From: Artemisia argyi
Lineage: Eukaryota; Streptophyta; Magnoliopsida; Asterales; Asteraceae
Assembly (NCBI GenBank): GCA_030686995.1
Contig: CM060698.1
Coordinates: 140,449,106 to 140,513,105, forward strand
Length of the DNA: 64,000 nucleotides
Direction of reading: 5' to 3'
In this document: in pieces, positions 22,890 to 34,900 of the stretch
Numbering within the stretch: position 1 is the first letter of the stretch
How the letters are laid out: each line of letters starts with the position of its first letter
Position numbers and translations under genes: made by a program
The notes under the pieces: model-generated
The model's input: only the letters and a program-made list of their open reading frames with translations
What the model was told of the DNA's origin: nothing
Database searches by the model: none

Positions 22890-23413
22890 AAAAGCGTTCA
22901 AACACAAGTAGTCATTATGGTTTGGTTCTTGCAACTGTTGACTCCTAATCTACTCTTTTGACCACCTGTAAAGGGTATGAGGTACTTTGGTTTGATAATC
23001 TTTGGTCCTTGAGTATCTCATTATAGGAATATCATGAACTTTGAGATGATACAATTACTAATAATAGAAGACCATAATCGATTATTGAATGTTTGTCCTT
23101 AAACACAGCCAACAAGCAGGTCAATATATAAAAGTACCACATTTAAGCTTTTGATCACAAACAGGACTTCATGAGTACTCCTTCTATTCAACTAAATGGT
23201 AAAAGAGGCGTGTACTTATAAAGGTTAAATATTTATAAGAAATTATTATCCAGTTAGTGATGGTAAAAGTATCTGATTGTCGCATCATGAGGTTCATCAA
23301 GTAAAAACACATTAGAACCTTTTAATTAATATAAAGTAGTTGGAGATGGCTAATTAATTTCGTACGAGCTCTGTTGTTCTTCATTTAGCCTTCTCTGACC
23401 CTCTCAATTAATA
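22890..23413 (+). repeat. Internal direct duplication of Helitron A, copy 2
   Basis: Second copy of 21541-22062, about 1.35 kb downstream. A third partial copy of about 45 bp (TAATATAAAGTAGTTGGAGA and following) occurs at 23403-23447. Confidence 0.85.
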
Positions 23414-24067
23414 TAAAGTAGTTGGAGATGGCTAATTAATTTCGTACTAGAACTTGCAATACTGTTATGTAGGTCGCGGGTCTACAGGGTTTTGGAATCA
23501 AAACATGTAACGTTGTTATGAGGGTCATAGCACATGAGTGGAGTCATATTTTCTTGACCTTAAACACTTTTTATCCAAAAATTTTAATTTTTTGTTGTAA
23601 ATACTTGGTGTCTCAACATTTACAACACGTTACAAAGATGAGAATTTTAATCTTAAGTTAGTCATCCTCTTTGTAAACTATACATTAAGAATCATTAAAA
23701 AGATTAGGTTTTTTTGTTTGTGCATGTTTTCACATTCATTATGCTCTTATGTTTCGTAATAGTGTCGTGTAACCTTATCGCGTATTATAAAGCAAATCAC
23801 TATAAAATCTTCTACATTATGGCATGAGTGTCCCCTATTTTTTTTGTTAAGGTTAGAAATGTAACAAAATTTATATTTGATGGTGAAGGTTTGTTTGGAA
23901 TTTTTGTTTGCAAGTTATTATATGATTGTTGCGTTTTAGGATTGTACTTGGGTCGAGCTCACAAGCATTTGTTAGAAGGTAATATATTCTCATTTTGGAC
24001 ACTCAAGTGGTATGCATGAGTTTTGGTTCTCATTATATGTAAATAATACTATTACTATCAAGCAGAC

Positions 24068-24861
24068 GTTTGGTGGTGTCAATACGTGGTGATGATCCCT
24101 GTGAAGAGCTTGAAATTCCTAAAACGGTTTATGCTACTATGATTATTCATGGACTACAGTAAACAGAGGAACAAACTGGGAGAGTGCATACTGCTGGGAG
24201 GCTATCTGAGTATCCTTCAAAAAATTCACTGATTTTCCTGTTCCAAAATAAAGTTCCCATGTGAACTACTGATATTTTAGGTATCCTATTGCTATAAATT
24301 CTTTTCGAACTAATTTTTAATCTAAACTATTGTACTTACTGGTAGGAATGATTTGATAATTGGTGCGGGTGCTAATGATGGTGCTCGATTAGTTGACGAA
24401 CTTGAAGATGGTATTTATTAAAAGCTCCAAATCAAGACTTTGAATGTATCTTCAATTTGTTTCAAGGATGCAGGAGGCACAACACTAAGAATGTAAGGAA
24501 TCGATCATTTCGAAATAAAAAATATCTCTTATATAAATGTTGTTGCTTATGTTTATTTTAAATACGGGAATATGTCTTAAACCCATCTTAAGGTAGAAGT
24601 CTATTTGAACTCCAAATGATAAGTGCATAAATTAGAGAAAAACCATCACATTTGTTTTTGTGTTTTGGTAACAACAAAGCTGTTTTGACATACTGATTAA
24701 ACACATTGAGTTGCTCATTTGTTATTTTTAGCTACTAATGTCCTCTTATGGCAAATTGCGAGAATGCGTTGCATAGCTAATGGACTAGGGGAGATGGTTG
24801 ATTCAGATTTTGTATATGTCGGTGGTGCTCTTGGAAACATAGATATTTATGCTGCGTAGGT
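24068..24861 (+). pseudogene. HDS: Fragments of plastid HDS (GcpE/IspG), MEP pathway, captured by Helitron A
   Basis: HDS, 4-hydroxy-3-methylbut-2-enyl diphosphate synthase, is the [4Fe-4S] enzyme of the plastid MEP isoprenoid pathway. Three blocks match its plant form in order. 24068-24215 reads RLVVSIRGDDPCEELEIPK, then ATMIIHG and GRVHTAGRL. 24346-24504 reads NDLIIGAGANDGARLVDEL and, after a one-base shift, KAPNQDFECIFNLFQGCRR. 24739-24861 reads MRCIANGLGEMVDSDFVYVG and ends at a stop. Introns remain between the blocks, so the capture was from genomic DNA. The part between RNTK and the last block, with two cluster cysteines, is missing, and the invariant NGPGE reads NGLGE. An in-frame stop interrupts the first block. 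Non-functional. HDS is about 740 residues; this covers pieces of the last third. Confidence 0.82.
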
Positions 24862-25144
24862 AACTAATTATTCATGTAGTCACCTACTTTGTACTCACAG
24901 TTATGAAATGCACACCACTTTTTGGGCCCGACTTATGGGTAGATATAAATCAGCATCGGCCCATCAGGACTATTATCTTTCTTTGTTAGTAATTCTGAAT
25001 CTTATAGTCTCATTAATTTGAGTAAGAGATGTGCAGTTTCTTCAACGCCTAACGGATAATCCAAAAACTAATGAAATGATGGTGTAATCCTGTTCAGGAC
25101 TCAAGCTTTGAATTTTGATTATGTATTTGTTTTCACGTAATGTG

Positions 25145-25340
25145 CTAAGTCCATTGGAGATGTCGGAAGAAGGATGGAATAGTACCATGAGAACCAACTT
25201 GACAGGAACATGGTTAGTAGCAAAATATGTTGTACATATATGCGTGATGCAAATCAAGGAGGTCCAGTCATCAATATCTCATCTATATCAGATCGTCAAG
25301 AGTTACATGGAGGTCTTGCTTACTCCGGTTCAAAAGAGGT
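25145..25340 (+). pseudogene. Short-chain dehydrogenase/reductase fragment captured by Helitron A
   Basis: The first frame reads [19 protein letters not shown], the W...N-L-G segment before the SDR active site. Near 25225 the frame shifts by one base and continues [19 protein letters not shown] then LAYSGSKE, which holds the catalytic Ser (INISS) and the YxxxK motif (YSGSK). This is the middle of a classical NAD(P)-dependent SDR, similar to 3-oxoacyl-ACP reductase-like plant proteins. No N-terminal Rossmann glycine motif or C-terminus is present. It is a pseudogene fragment 300 bp downstream of the HDS pieces in the same element and orientation. Confidence 0.75.
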
Positions 25341-26745
25341 TGTTGTCACATTGTCTAAATTAACAATAATTGTTTACGAAATCATTATTTTTTTCAAGGA
25401 TGTTTGCTTTTCTTACTCTAAGAGGCATTTGATGGTCACAAAGACGTTTATCGATATCTATCCAGTTTGTTGGATATATACATCGTTCAATTTGTTGAAG
25501 ATTATGTGTTAAAAATACGAGTCCAACAAATAAGTTAATAAACAAATATTTTGAGACAAAAATCTGCCAACATGGATATCTTATCTTATCAATATTTAAG
25601 AAATTGAGTTAATAAACAAATATTTTGAGACAAAAATCTGCATACATGAAAAGGGATTTTTGTGTTTCCAATACGTAGTCCAACTGAAAACATTATCTTC
25701 ATATTTTGATCACTTAGTATTTCCAATACGTAGTAACTTATATATACAAGCAGTTACTAAATTAGTATTTTAATCACTTTCATATTTTGGGACAAAAATA
25801 TGCCAACTGAAAACATTATATAACAAATTTTACAAACGAAAAACATCCGAAAATAAGTTATTTTCAAAATTAAAGAGATAAAATAAGTAACATTAACATT
25901 TTCATAATAGTTTTTTTTGGGACAAAATGGTGTTGTTCAGGGATAAAATAAGTAACATTTTCATATTTTTCTTTAAAAATCTCATGAATCCACGGGTCTT
26001 TAAGCTATCCTTTATATAAACATTTTTTTTCATAATAAATTCAAAACTGCTATTTCACATTTTTCCATTTAATCACTTGAATTCAGGGATCAATAAAAAG
26101 TTACTATTTGTTTATAAATTTTTTATAAAATGCTATGAAATGTTATTTGTGTTTGTTGTTACTGATTTTATTTATTTTGTTGTTACCTTATTTTTACTCT
26201 TTGTATGCGAGAAATGTTCTCAATCTTAATTAGCAAAAACATTAAATGGATGTGAAACAATGTTGATTCATAAAATAATCACAATCTTCTTTATTTTGTT
26301 AACCTTCTTTTATGCGTCTTTATGTAACTTAATTACATTTTGAGTATCCATTTTAAAATTTTCTTATTTTATTTGCAGAAGTTGGAATTGTTTGGGTTCT
26401 ATGCTTTAAAGGATTAGTGGAGCTAAATACTTACTATAAAGACAAAACATTTGTTTAGCTTTACAAAATCCGGTATTCACACACGGATAACTATATGTGG
26501 TTGTTTAAAGGGTTTCTATGGACTATTGGGTGTACACCGAGTGGGCGTTGGCTATTATATTGATTAGCTCTCACAAACGTCATTTGGTATTCAAGACCAT
26601 CAAATTTGGAGACGACAAGGCATGGGCCTCTATTATTTTAATTGTTACAAACTCAATTGATTGTAGAATAATTCACGTTTTTATCTCATTATTTCTTTTA
26701 TATACTAATGAAATATGTTGACGTGGTATGAGTGGTGGATTTCTG

Positions 26746-26927
26746 AAAAAAAAAAAAAAAAAAAAAAAAAAAATGTAGCAAACAAAGAAAGTTTGCTTCA
26801 AGTTGCTAAAGATGAGAAGGAATATGCTCCGTCAAAGGCGCGCGTTTGTTCAGTTGAACAGGATTCGACTGATGTGGGCTTTTTCAGTGACGAGGAGAGT
26901 TTCAATGCCATTGATTACTTTTATTAG
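26746..26927 (+). other. A28 run followed by a short coding-like remnant
   Basis: A run of 28 A at 26746-26773 is followed by an open frame reading KESLLQVAKDEKEYAPSKA and ending GFFSDEESFNAIDYFY before TAG. The codon use looks like coding DNA and the acidic end is distinctive, but I do not recognise the protein. It may be a last-exon fragment picked up by Helitron A. Confidence 0.35.
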
Positions 26928-27397
26928 TTGTTTCTTTGTTATTTCATTCACATTTACAGTAATTTGGCTAACATGAACTTGATTATACTATTCATATGCT
27001 CAATAAGATACTAATTAAATTCATCACATAACTTAAAATTTGTGTTATAATATGGTCATCTCACAATTCTACACCAATTAAACCAATAAAAGATTAAAAA
27101 TTTATCATATACATAGAAAAAAGTCTACATGTAGAGAAGTACTTGAAGGTCTATCATCATCGCAAGGATTGAGTTTTGAATCGATAGACGCTCACACACA
27201 TCATTTTATGTTCGAGTCAATCTACTTTAGATTCGCCAACGCTATGGTTGTAAATCGATGGTGACTCACACACATCTTTTGCTACTCAACACAATAAATT
27301 TTGGAGACCCCAAGCTTGGACGTTTGTTATTTTAAATGGAACAAATTTACGTTATTACTTTTTTTATTATCTTATTTCTCTATTTCTTTAAAAAATT

Positions 27398-27425
27398 ACC
27401 CGGTGTCAACGGGTCTATAAGCTAG
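27398..27425 (+). repeat. 3' terminal hairpin and CTAG end of Helitron A
   Basis: ACCCG and CGGGT pair around the loop GTGTCAA; CTAG closes the element eight bases further on. The identical hairpin, loop and spacing close Helitron B at 52093-52120. Confidence 0.85.
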
Positions 27426-28330
27426 TACTATCTAATAAACAAAGGTTTTGTACAAGTCCCCCTAAGCGCGCAGCATTAAAAACTCAATTAATATTATGAT
27501 GTGGATTTCCTTATATAGTGTCTTAGTACAACTCTTTTTAAGCATAAAAAAAACTAACCATCCCTATACACGAGTAAAAAACAATCACTTTATTTTTAGA
27601 ATTTCGTATACACCACTCATTAGTTTTCATCTTATTTTTTGAAACAAGTAATCCCCATTAATTCCTCCACATCCTCTACACGGTTTGGAGATGCCAGCAA
27701 AAACTTTTAAGAAGGTTTCCTCTACACGCTCGATCTTAATTTTGGAAACTATCAAAAATCACCCATTAATTGAGCTCCAAATCTTCCTCTACACGATTTG
27801 GAGATGCCGGCCCATTTTTATCCCGTTATTGTAAGATCTCCTTTTTTTATTATTATTTTTTTTGTAAATTTTCGTTGTCTTGATTATATTTTATTGTTGC
27901 ATACTTTCGTTTGTGTTAATTCATTGTAATATGAGTATAGATTAGTAAAGCCCATATGGATTCGAATTTAATTGATTTTTATTATGAAACCCTAATAATG
28001 TTTGATTTGGGGAAAATCATAAACATTTTGGTATTCGGTTTTCTGCATATATGTATATATAGATTTTTGGTTTATTTGTTTATTAGATTAATTTTTCTAT
28101 TGAAATCCTAATATTATTTCCTAAATTTTGGTTTTTAAAAGAAAAAAAATTCAATAAAATAAAATACTTTCCTAATTGTCTGTTTTTGATCTATTCTAAA
28201 ATTACGCTTTTTATTTTTGGGAACTTTAATTCTATATAATTTGTTTAAGGATGAGCGTTTCATTCACTCCAACTCCCATTTTCTCTACACGCTTTCAATT
28301 CTCTTATCACTTTCAATAACAAGAATTAAG

Positions 28331-28459
28331 ATGGCTACATATGTTTCAGGCTATATCAACGACTTATCGGCAGTTAAGGACAACATCAAACTTCGAGTGC
28401 GAATAGTAAGAAGTTGGATGCAGGACGTGTATGGCAGACCATTTGAGTTATTTTTGTAA
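28331..28459 (+). pseudogene. RPA70-like OB-fold N-terminus in Helitron B
   Basis: An ATG frame reads YINDLSAVKDNIKLRVRIV followed by RSWMQDVYGR, which resembles the first OB-fold strand pattern of the RPA70-like (DUF223) proteins that plant Helitrons commonly carry. The frame ends at 28459 after 43 residues of the match. Coding-like sequence may continue in another frame to about 28555 (LELILLQQSPYELVVSCPYQ-like). RPA-like proteins bind single-stranded DNA and may help rolling-circle transposition. Here only a remnant is left. Confidence 0.5.
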
Positions 28460-28559
28460 AGGCATTAATAGCATTCATGGTTTTCCACTCGGTTTTGAAC
28501 TGATACTTCTTCAACAATCCCCATATGAGTTGGTTGTTAGCTGTCCATATCAGTATGAT

Positions 28560-31500
28560 CTATTATTTCATTCTCATTTGCATATTTCTTTATTTATAAC
28601 AATTTAATATTCTTTTTACAAATAAATTGAGGGAAATGGAATTCCTGTGTTATGTGGATTTACGTTTGTCATTTATTTGTTTAAATCGATTTTTATACAT
28701 GTTGCTAACTTGAGTTTCTCATTGTTATTGCAGTGATATTTTATAGCAAATTCTATGATTTGGGGAGTGCGTGAAAGGTGTTCGATGAAATGTGTGAGAG
28801 CTATTTCACTAACGTGTATTATTAGATAGTAAACAACAATGTATTTTTGAGTCATTAGCTGTTATTTTGAATTTCGTTTAACACCTAACAATATTTCTCA
28901 TGAGGTCTCATGTGTAACTTTGTTTAGTTTTATAAAATACGAGTAGTTAATTTAGTTTTGTATAAAACAGTTCAGTTAACTTGTGTTATTCAAGGGTAAT
29001 TTATCAATCCCATCCTTGATTCTTATAAGTAGAAAAGTGGGTGGGTTAGTAAGACTTCAGATGGGCAAGTTTTTGGTGTGGAGGTTGAAATCGGTCAAGT
29101 TAGGCTGACATGAAACATGCTCTGTCCAAAAAGTTTACATTTTTCTTTTATAAATAATTATCATGTCAAATATCATAACAAATCTTATATTGTTTCCGTA
29201 AGAACCCAATCTTTGTAGTTGTTTATGTTATTCAGTTTACAGATTAGTGATTAGAAAACGAACACTGAAGTAAGTGGAAAACCAATGTATGTATCAATGT
29301 GGTTTACGAATAAGGTTAATGACAATTATTTTTGCATTACTGGATGAAATGTTGCATAATAGACACAAAAGATAACGTCGAAGCACCTAACGTTAAAGAA
29401 GATTGAGTTATGTATAGAGTTAATTGCATGTTAAAGGAACGCACTTTTTTTTATGTATAATTAGTTTTCTGAAACAAACTACGAAGATTTTTGAAACCCA
29501 TTTTTTTAGTATGTATTCTTTTTCAATAGTTGTTGCAGGAAACTACTACGGTACCCCTCTGAAGATGAAACACGTGGGAAAAGCTATCATGCTGATCAAT
29601 AGGCGTTGTGTGTAAGTTCCTGAACCTGCGTTTGTTGGTTGCTTATGTGAAATGAGGTAATTTGTTTATAACTTATACACTCTAATTTGATTTAGTAACG
29701 TGAACTAATTTGCAGACCTTTGTCTTAACTTGATAAATAATGCTCTAATGCATTAAAATTTCTTTGTTGTAGTAGTTTATGCACTCAAAAGTAACTTGAT
29801 GATGTATGTTGCTGATGGAAGTTGCAAGAAAAGTAATGACACCGGTTGCTAAACGAACACGCTGAACGCTAAATGAACACACTCAAACATACGCTAAACG
29901 AAAAATGATGACACAGGTTGCTTACAATGTGCTCAGGTTAATCTCTCTTTACTATAAGTAATTTTAGATCAGCCAAATGTCAGCTGCAACATACGTTTAT
30001 AAGACACCCTGCATGAAATGGGATCTCTAAAATGCAAGGAAAAAATACCATATGGCGGTACTGGAATCGGGTGCAGTTTTTTTGTTCAGACCGTCTTATC
30101 AGTATTAATGGCCATCTGGCATAGGCAAGAGACAGTAACCTATATAGTATAGATTCCCGTATCATGATTCTTTTCTTATACAAGTTATTTATGCATTTAT
30201 CCCGAACACTCGCACATACAGTATGTTATATATTTCATTACGTTTTCCATTTATTTTCTATTTACCTATTTCATTATTTTGACAGAAGCAAGAGCCAAAT
30301 TAAGGTCTACATGATGGCCATTCAACACAGGACAAACATGTCACCATCCATCTCAGGTAGCGGAAACATATCAGGTAAGCAAGCACATATATTTTACGTC
30401 TTTTGAATGACTAATTGTATGTACAAATTTATATACAGTAAGTTATTGGCCCAGAAATTCAAATTATGTGTGGGTAAATGATGAAACAGATTTTGAATTA
30501 CCATTTGTGATTACATAGATTGCTTTGATCATACATATTGATTTTATTAGTTAAGTTTATTATTTTATGAACCTTTTAAGTTCTTTACCATGCGTTAGCC
30601 GGGAAAATATGGGTTAAGGCACCATGTTACATAGAATGATTTAGGATTGGACTTGATACGGGTTATAAAGGCGGATGGGTAATGCGTTACCCGGGTCAGT
30701 GTGAAGTTAGTAGGCTAACCTATTGTTAAAAGTCCTAAGAAATGCAGAAAAGTACCAGGAAAAATGGTTGTTAATTTGAGTGTTCGATGTGCATGACTTG
30801 GTGCAAATGAAGCCTTAAAGGGGCTTTATTTAATTTTTTTTTATCAATTCTCAACTCTTATTCTCTAATTATTTCTCATTACACTGATTTTTTTGTTTGA
30901 AATTGTATTTTTAAATTAAGAAGTTTTTAATTCTAACGGTTTTTCAAATCTCAAGTTGTTTTGTATATGTGGCGTGACCGAAGTATCGGCTATGCAAAGT
31001 ACTAGAGGAATGAAGATTTGCATTACTCAGGTAAATACTCTTTTTATGTTAAAAATTTGCGAAACTTAGGCTAAGGGAATATTATATATGTTCGGTCCGT
31101 GTTTGAGTATGAATATATGCTATGGAGTAGTTATTGAATCCTTTGTAGGCCTATAACACCAATTATAGTTTGTACTTCATTGTAATGTAGGCATTAAGTT
31201 GATAAAAACTATTTAGTATTAGTGTTGCTTCTGTTTAATATTTACTTAGGTTGAGATTTTATGTCGATAAAAACTATTTTCTTGATGCTTGAACTGTTGA
31301 GCCATTTTATGGGCGGTATAGACGGGTTAAAGAGCCTGTCAGAATACGTATTTTATATATTGGTTAGAACTGGTATTCAAACGGGTTGCATAGGCTGTTG
31401 GGTTTTTAAAAACGTGATTGGCCGTGTTGTATCATGTGATGATTTAGACCTCTTTGATATTAATGGAAAACCAGGTCAGAAGCTTCAATGCTAAATTGCT

Positions 31501-31966
31501 AATTTCATTAAAAGTGTTAGGCTTTGGGGTGTTTGGACTATCCTATTGATGCATGGTGTGTAATTCATGTGGTATGGTTTTGTGTTCGCAATCTTATGAA
31601 TCACAATTCTATGACTGACACATGCTTCTTTTACCATATCAAAATGTTATCCAAATTTCATTAAGCTTGCTTTACCGTTTAATGTTTTGACTATAAACTT
31701 TGTATTTGATTCTCTTTTGATTTGTTTTCTTAAGTTATATTAAATTGTAGCCATGATCTTGATTGTGTTTTCAAGAGACATGACGAAGGAAATTCATGAA
31801 GCCAGGATGTAGGTATGTCTCATGACCCATTTGTTCTCGACTTTCATGTCCTTCACTATGAACTCCTTGATTATACATGTTCCTTGATCAAACCAAATAA
31901 GATGATCATGTTCAGCTATAAATACAAGATAAACTGATAATGGTGATGTTTGTATGCACTATTTTC
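28560..31966. other. Helitron B interior without a supported gene
   Basis: Mostly AT-rich DNA with small open frames and no recognisable domains. A GNYYGTPLKMKHVGKA-like block at about 29540-29612 follows an AG and precedes a GTAAGT-like donor, so it may be a captured exon, but the source is unknown. Confidence 0.35.
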
Positions 31967-31971
31967 ATGAT
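31967..31971. repeat. Target site duplication ATGAT (left copy)
   Basis: ATGAT directly precedes the left Athila LTR and is repeated at 48959-48963 directly after the right LTR. This fixes the ends of the element and shows it inserted into Helitron B. Confidence 0.92.
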
Positions 31972-34900
31972 TGATGAGTGTCTAAATACTCATCATTTTG
32001 TACCAATCTCAACTGCCAAAACATACAAAAACACTCAAAAATGCATCATAATACTTAAAAATATCTCAGAAGAGTGTTTTATATGTTTCAAATACAAAAT
32101 ATGCAAAAACAAATGAAAAACGTACAAAGTTTGCATAATTGGCAGTTTCAGTCCCTCAAGTTTCAAATATTGACAAAACTAGTCCCTGAAGGTTTTAAAT
32201 GAATAAAAAGTCAACTTAAGTCCTTGGGAAACCAAAAATATTCACAAATGATCCCTGGATGAAAGTTTATACAAACTGGCAATTTTTACCCCTCAAGTTT
32301 CAAAATTGGCAAAAATGGTCCCTGGGTATTCAAAAATGGAAAATTTACAAATAATACCCTTGTACTATGCATGAATGACAAAATGGAACAATGTTGATAA
32401 CATTTTGAGAAATTACAAGTTTAATCCCTTAAAAATCCAAATTTACAATAAAGGTCCCTGGAGTTTGAAAAATTGCAGAAAAGGTCCCCGGTAATTTTGA
32501 AAAATAGTAAAATATGAATTTGGTCCTTGGATTATTGGTTCTTGGCAAATTACACCCTTATGAATGTTTGGGAAATATCACAATTTCAGTCCCTCACCTT
32601 TGCCAAAATTACGTTTTTAGTCCTTGTTCACTAAATAACCAAACCGGCCCTTTTTATTTTAATAAACCCAAAACCAAAACCTTACCCAACCCATACACCC
32701 CTAAGCCCATTCCTAAGCCCAGTCCACCACCCCCTTTTAGTTTAAACGGGCGTTGACCCGCGTTGACCCAACCAAAACCGCCAAACCACGTCCACTGTTC
32801 ACCCTCCTCTCCCATTGCTGAAAACACCAATACCAGGTGGTATTCCACCTCCACCTCACCTCCTCAGCTCATCCACTACTCCCTCTGAACCACCTTTCCA
32901 CCTCACAACCAAACCACATCACCAATTAATGCATCCCACACCTATTTTTCACTCCAAACTCCATTTTGTCTCTGTTTTCTTCCATACATCACCAACTTGC
33001 CTAAAATCCTTCCCATTTGTCCCCTGCCACCTCCACATAACTCCAATTACCCTTAATTGTTCACCGTAGTCCCCAAGTTTACGTGTAAGACTTTGGCGCC
33101 AAAAATTGGTTTAAACGGTCATGATCAATGCAGAAGATTGGAGGGTCAAGATGAAGTGGGAAATGCTCAAAAGATATTTCTAAACCTAATTGAAGCATAT
33201 AAAGGCCAAGAGAAGCAGAAGAGAAGGGTACCTAGTTTATTTTTAATATTTGTATGTCGTATTAATATTTTCAAAAGTTCAAGTGTAATTGTAAGCTTTC
33301 AAGTTTAAGTTTAAGTGTTTTCAGTGTATTAGTGATCTTTTAAGTTAATAAAAAGCAAGTTTGTATTATTACCTTAGTGAATGCAATTTTCAATTTCATA
33401 TAAAAATCTCAATAAGCTGTGTTGTTAATTCTGTATGGTTTGATGGATTGAATAAGCTCACATAAGCTCCCATAAGCTCAATAAAGCTTTTAGTAAGTTA
33501 CCAATCAGTTTAATATAGAAAATCTCACAAATTACAAATTGGTCAAAGAAAGTCAACTGTAACATTTGTTCTTGATTTCTGGGTTTAAAGAGTGATTTGG
33601 AAGCAAGAAGCTGTGGAATCTGGGTTAGTATCCATTGGTGGATGTTAGGAAAGGTTCTTGGTTATTGGTTCTTTGTTATGAGCAGGAAAGCTTACTTGTA
33701 AGTTATCAAAATTCTCTCTTTTACTTGTGTATTATTGTTCTGCTTATTGCTTGTTCTTTCAGCTTATTAATGCTTATTCAGTCTTAACTATTGATAATAT
33801 AACCTAAAATTAGTATCTTGTTGGTTGGAATTCCTATTTACTAAAAAATAGAAAATCAAACAGTCAACATATCATATCTTGTGTTCTTGTGTATTGGTGA
33901 CCATTTTCTGTTTCTAAGTGCTTAATTATATCTAATATATCATAATAAGTTAGTATGGATTAGTAGTATAAGCTCTTATAACCATTTCCTTTATAAATAT
34001 CAAAACAGTCTAGTATAAAGGAGTGTTTGGATTTACATAATCTGTGTAATTTAGCTTGTTATTGTTATTATTCCCAGTTCACACAAGTCATTTAGTTTAA
34101 TATTAGTCCAGAGAAACAAAAATAATTAAGTCTTAGTGTGTTAAAAGTCAAAATCACACTCAATTCATCACCACAGTTAACTGTGGTGGAATTTGAGTCC
34201 AAAACTCATCAAGTCCACTCATAAGTTAGTAATTTAGTTTATTTTAGTCTTAGTATAGCTTATTATAACATAATCATTCAGAAAATCAAGTTAGAAAGTC
34301 ATTTTAGTCAACTTAGTTTAAAAACTTAAAAAGTCAAATTGTGTTGTTCTCAGATTTCTCAAAACTTGGGAGATTTTTCTAGAATTTTGTGTTGTGATTT
34401 AGAGTTTGAAATTTCTTGTGTTTATAATCTACCACCTTAACTCTAGGAATATAAGCTTATTTGATTTTTAAGAATTTTTCTCAAGCTTGTGCAAAAGCTA
34501 AAAGTACCTTGCAGGGCAATAGGTTCCCCTGTGCACAGGTTTTAAGCAAATTACCAAGACCCCTAGTGTGCAACTCAGTGGACCCCACACCCCAACCATT
34601 AGCTTATATTGTAGCTTATTAGTAACTTTTTTATATCTAGGTTTAAGTCAACCATTAGCTTATTGTAGAATAGCTTTTAGAACCAAACTTGTAACCTTTG
34701 TGAAACAAGCTACACTGATTACTCAGTGTATGATCACCAATCCATAGGCTCACTCTGAGCTTATTAGGAATCCATAAGCTTAGCTTATTAGTTTAATTTG
34801 TAGCTTATCATCCCATAGTTGAACCCCTAGGTTTATTTTGAACCTTGTTTTACTTTTGTGGACCCCACAACTCTTAGAAAGTGGACTGCAAGGCAAAAAC

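Larger units (their letters stand above)
19952..27425 (+). mobile_element. Helitron A, 7474 bp, non-autonomous, carrying host gene fragments
   Basis: The 5' end is TCTATACTATCTAATAAA. The 3' end has a 5-bp hairpin (ACCCG / CGGGT, 27398-27414), then CTATAAG and CTAG at 27422-27425. No terminal inverted repeat or target duplication exists, and the flanks are A on the left and T on the right, all as expected for Helitrons. No Rep/helicase was seen, so it must depend on another element for movement. It contains a 0.5-kb internal direct duplication, degraded exons of HDS (24068-24861) and of a short-chain dehydrogenase/reductase (25145-25340), and other exon-like pieces. About 400 bp of its 3' end match those of Helitron B, which makes the two members of one family. 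Confidence 0.82.

Noticed and set aside
32514..33308. Several open frames in the Athila LTR, repeated identically at 44935-45729
   Set aside because: They lie in non-coding LTR sequence, are duplicated only because the LTR is, and have proline-rich or low-complexity composition without domains.
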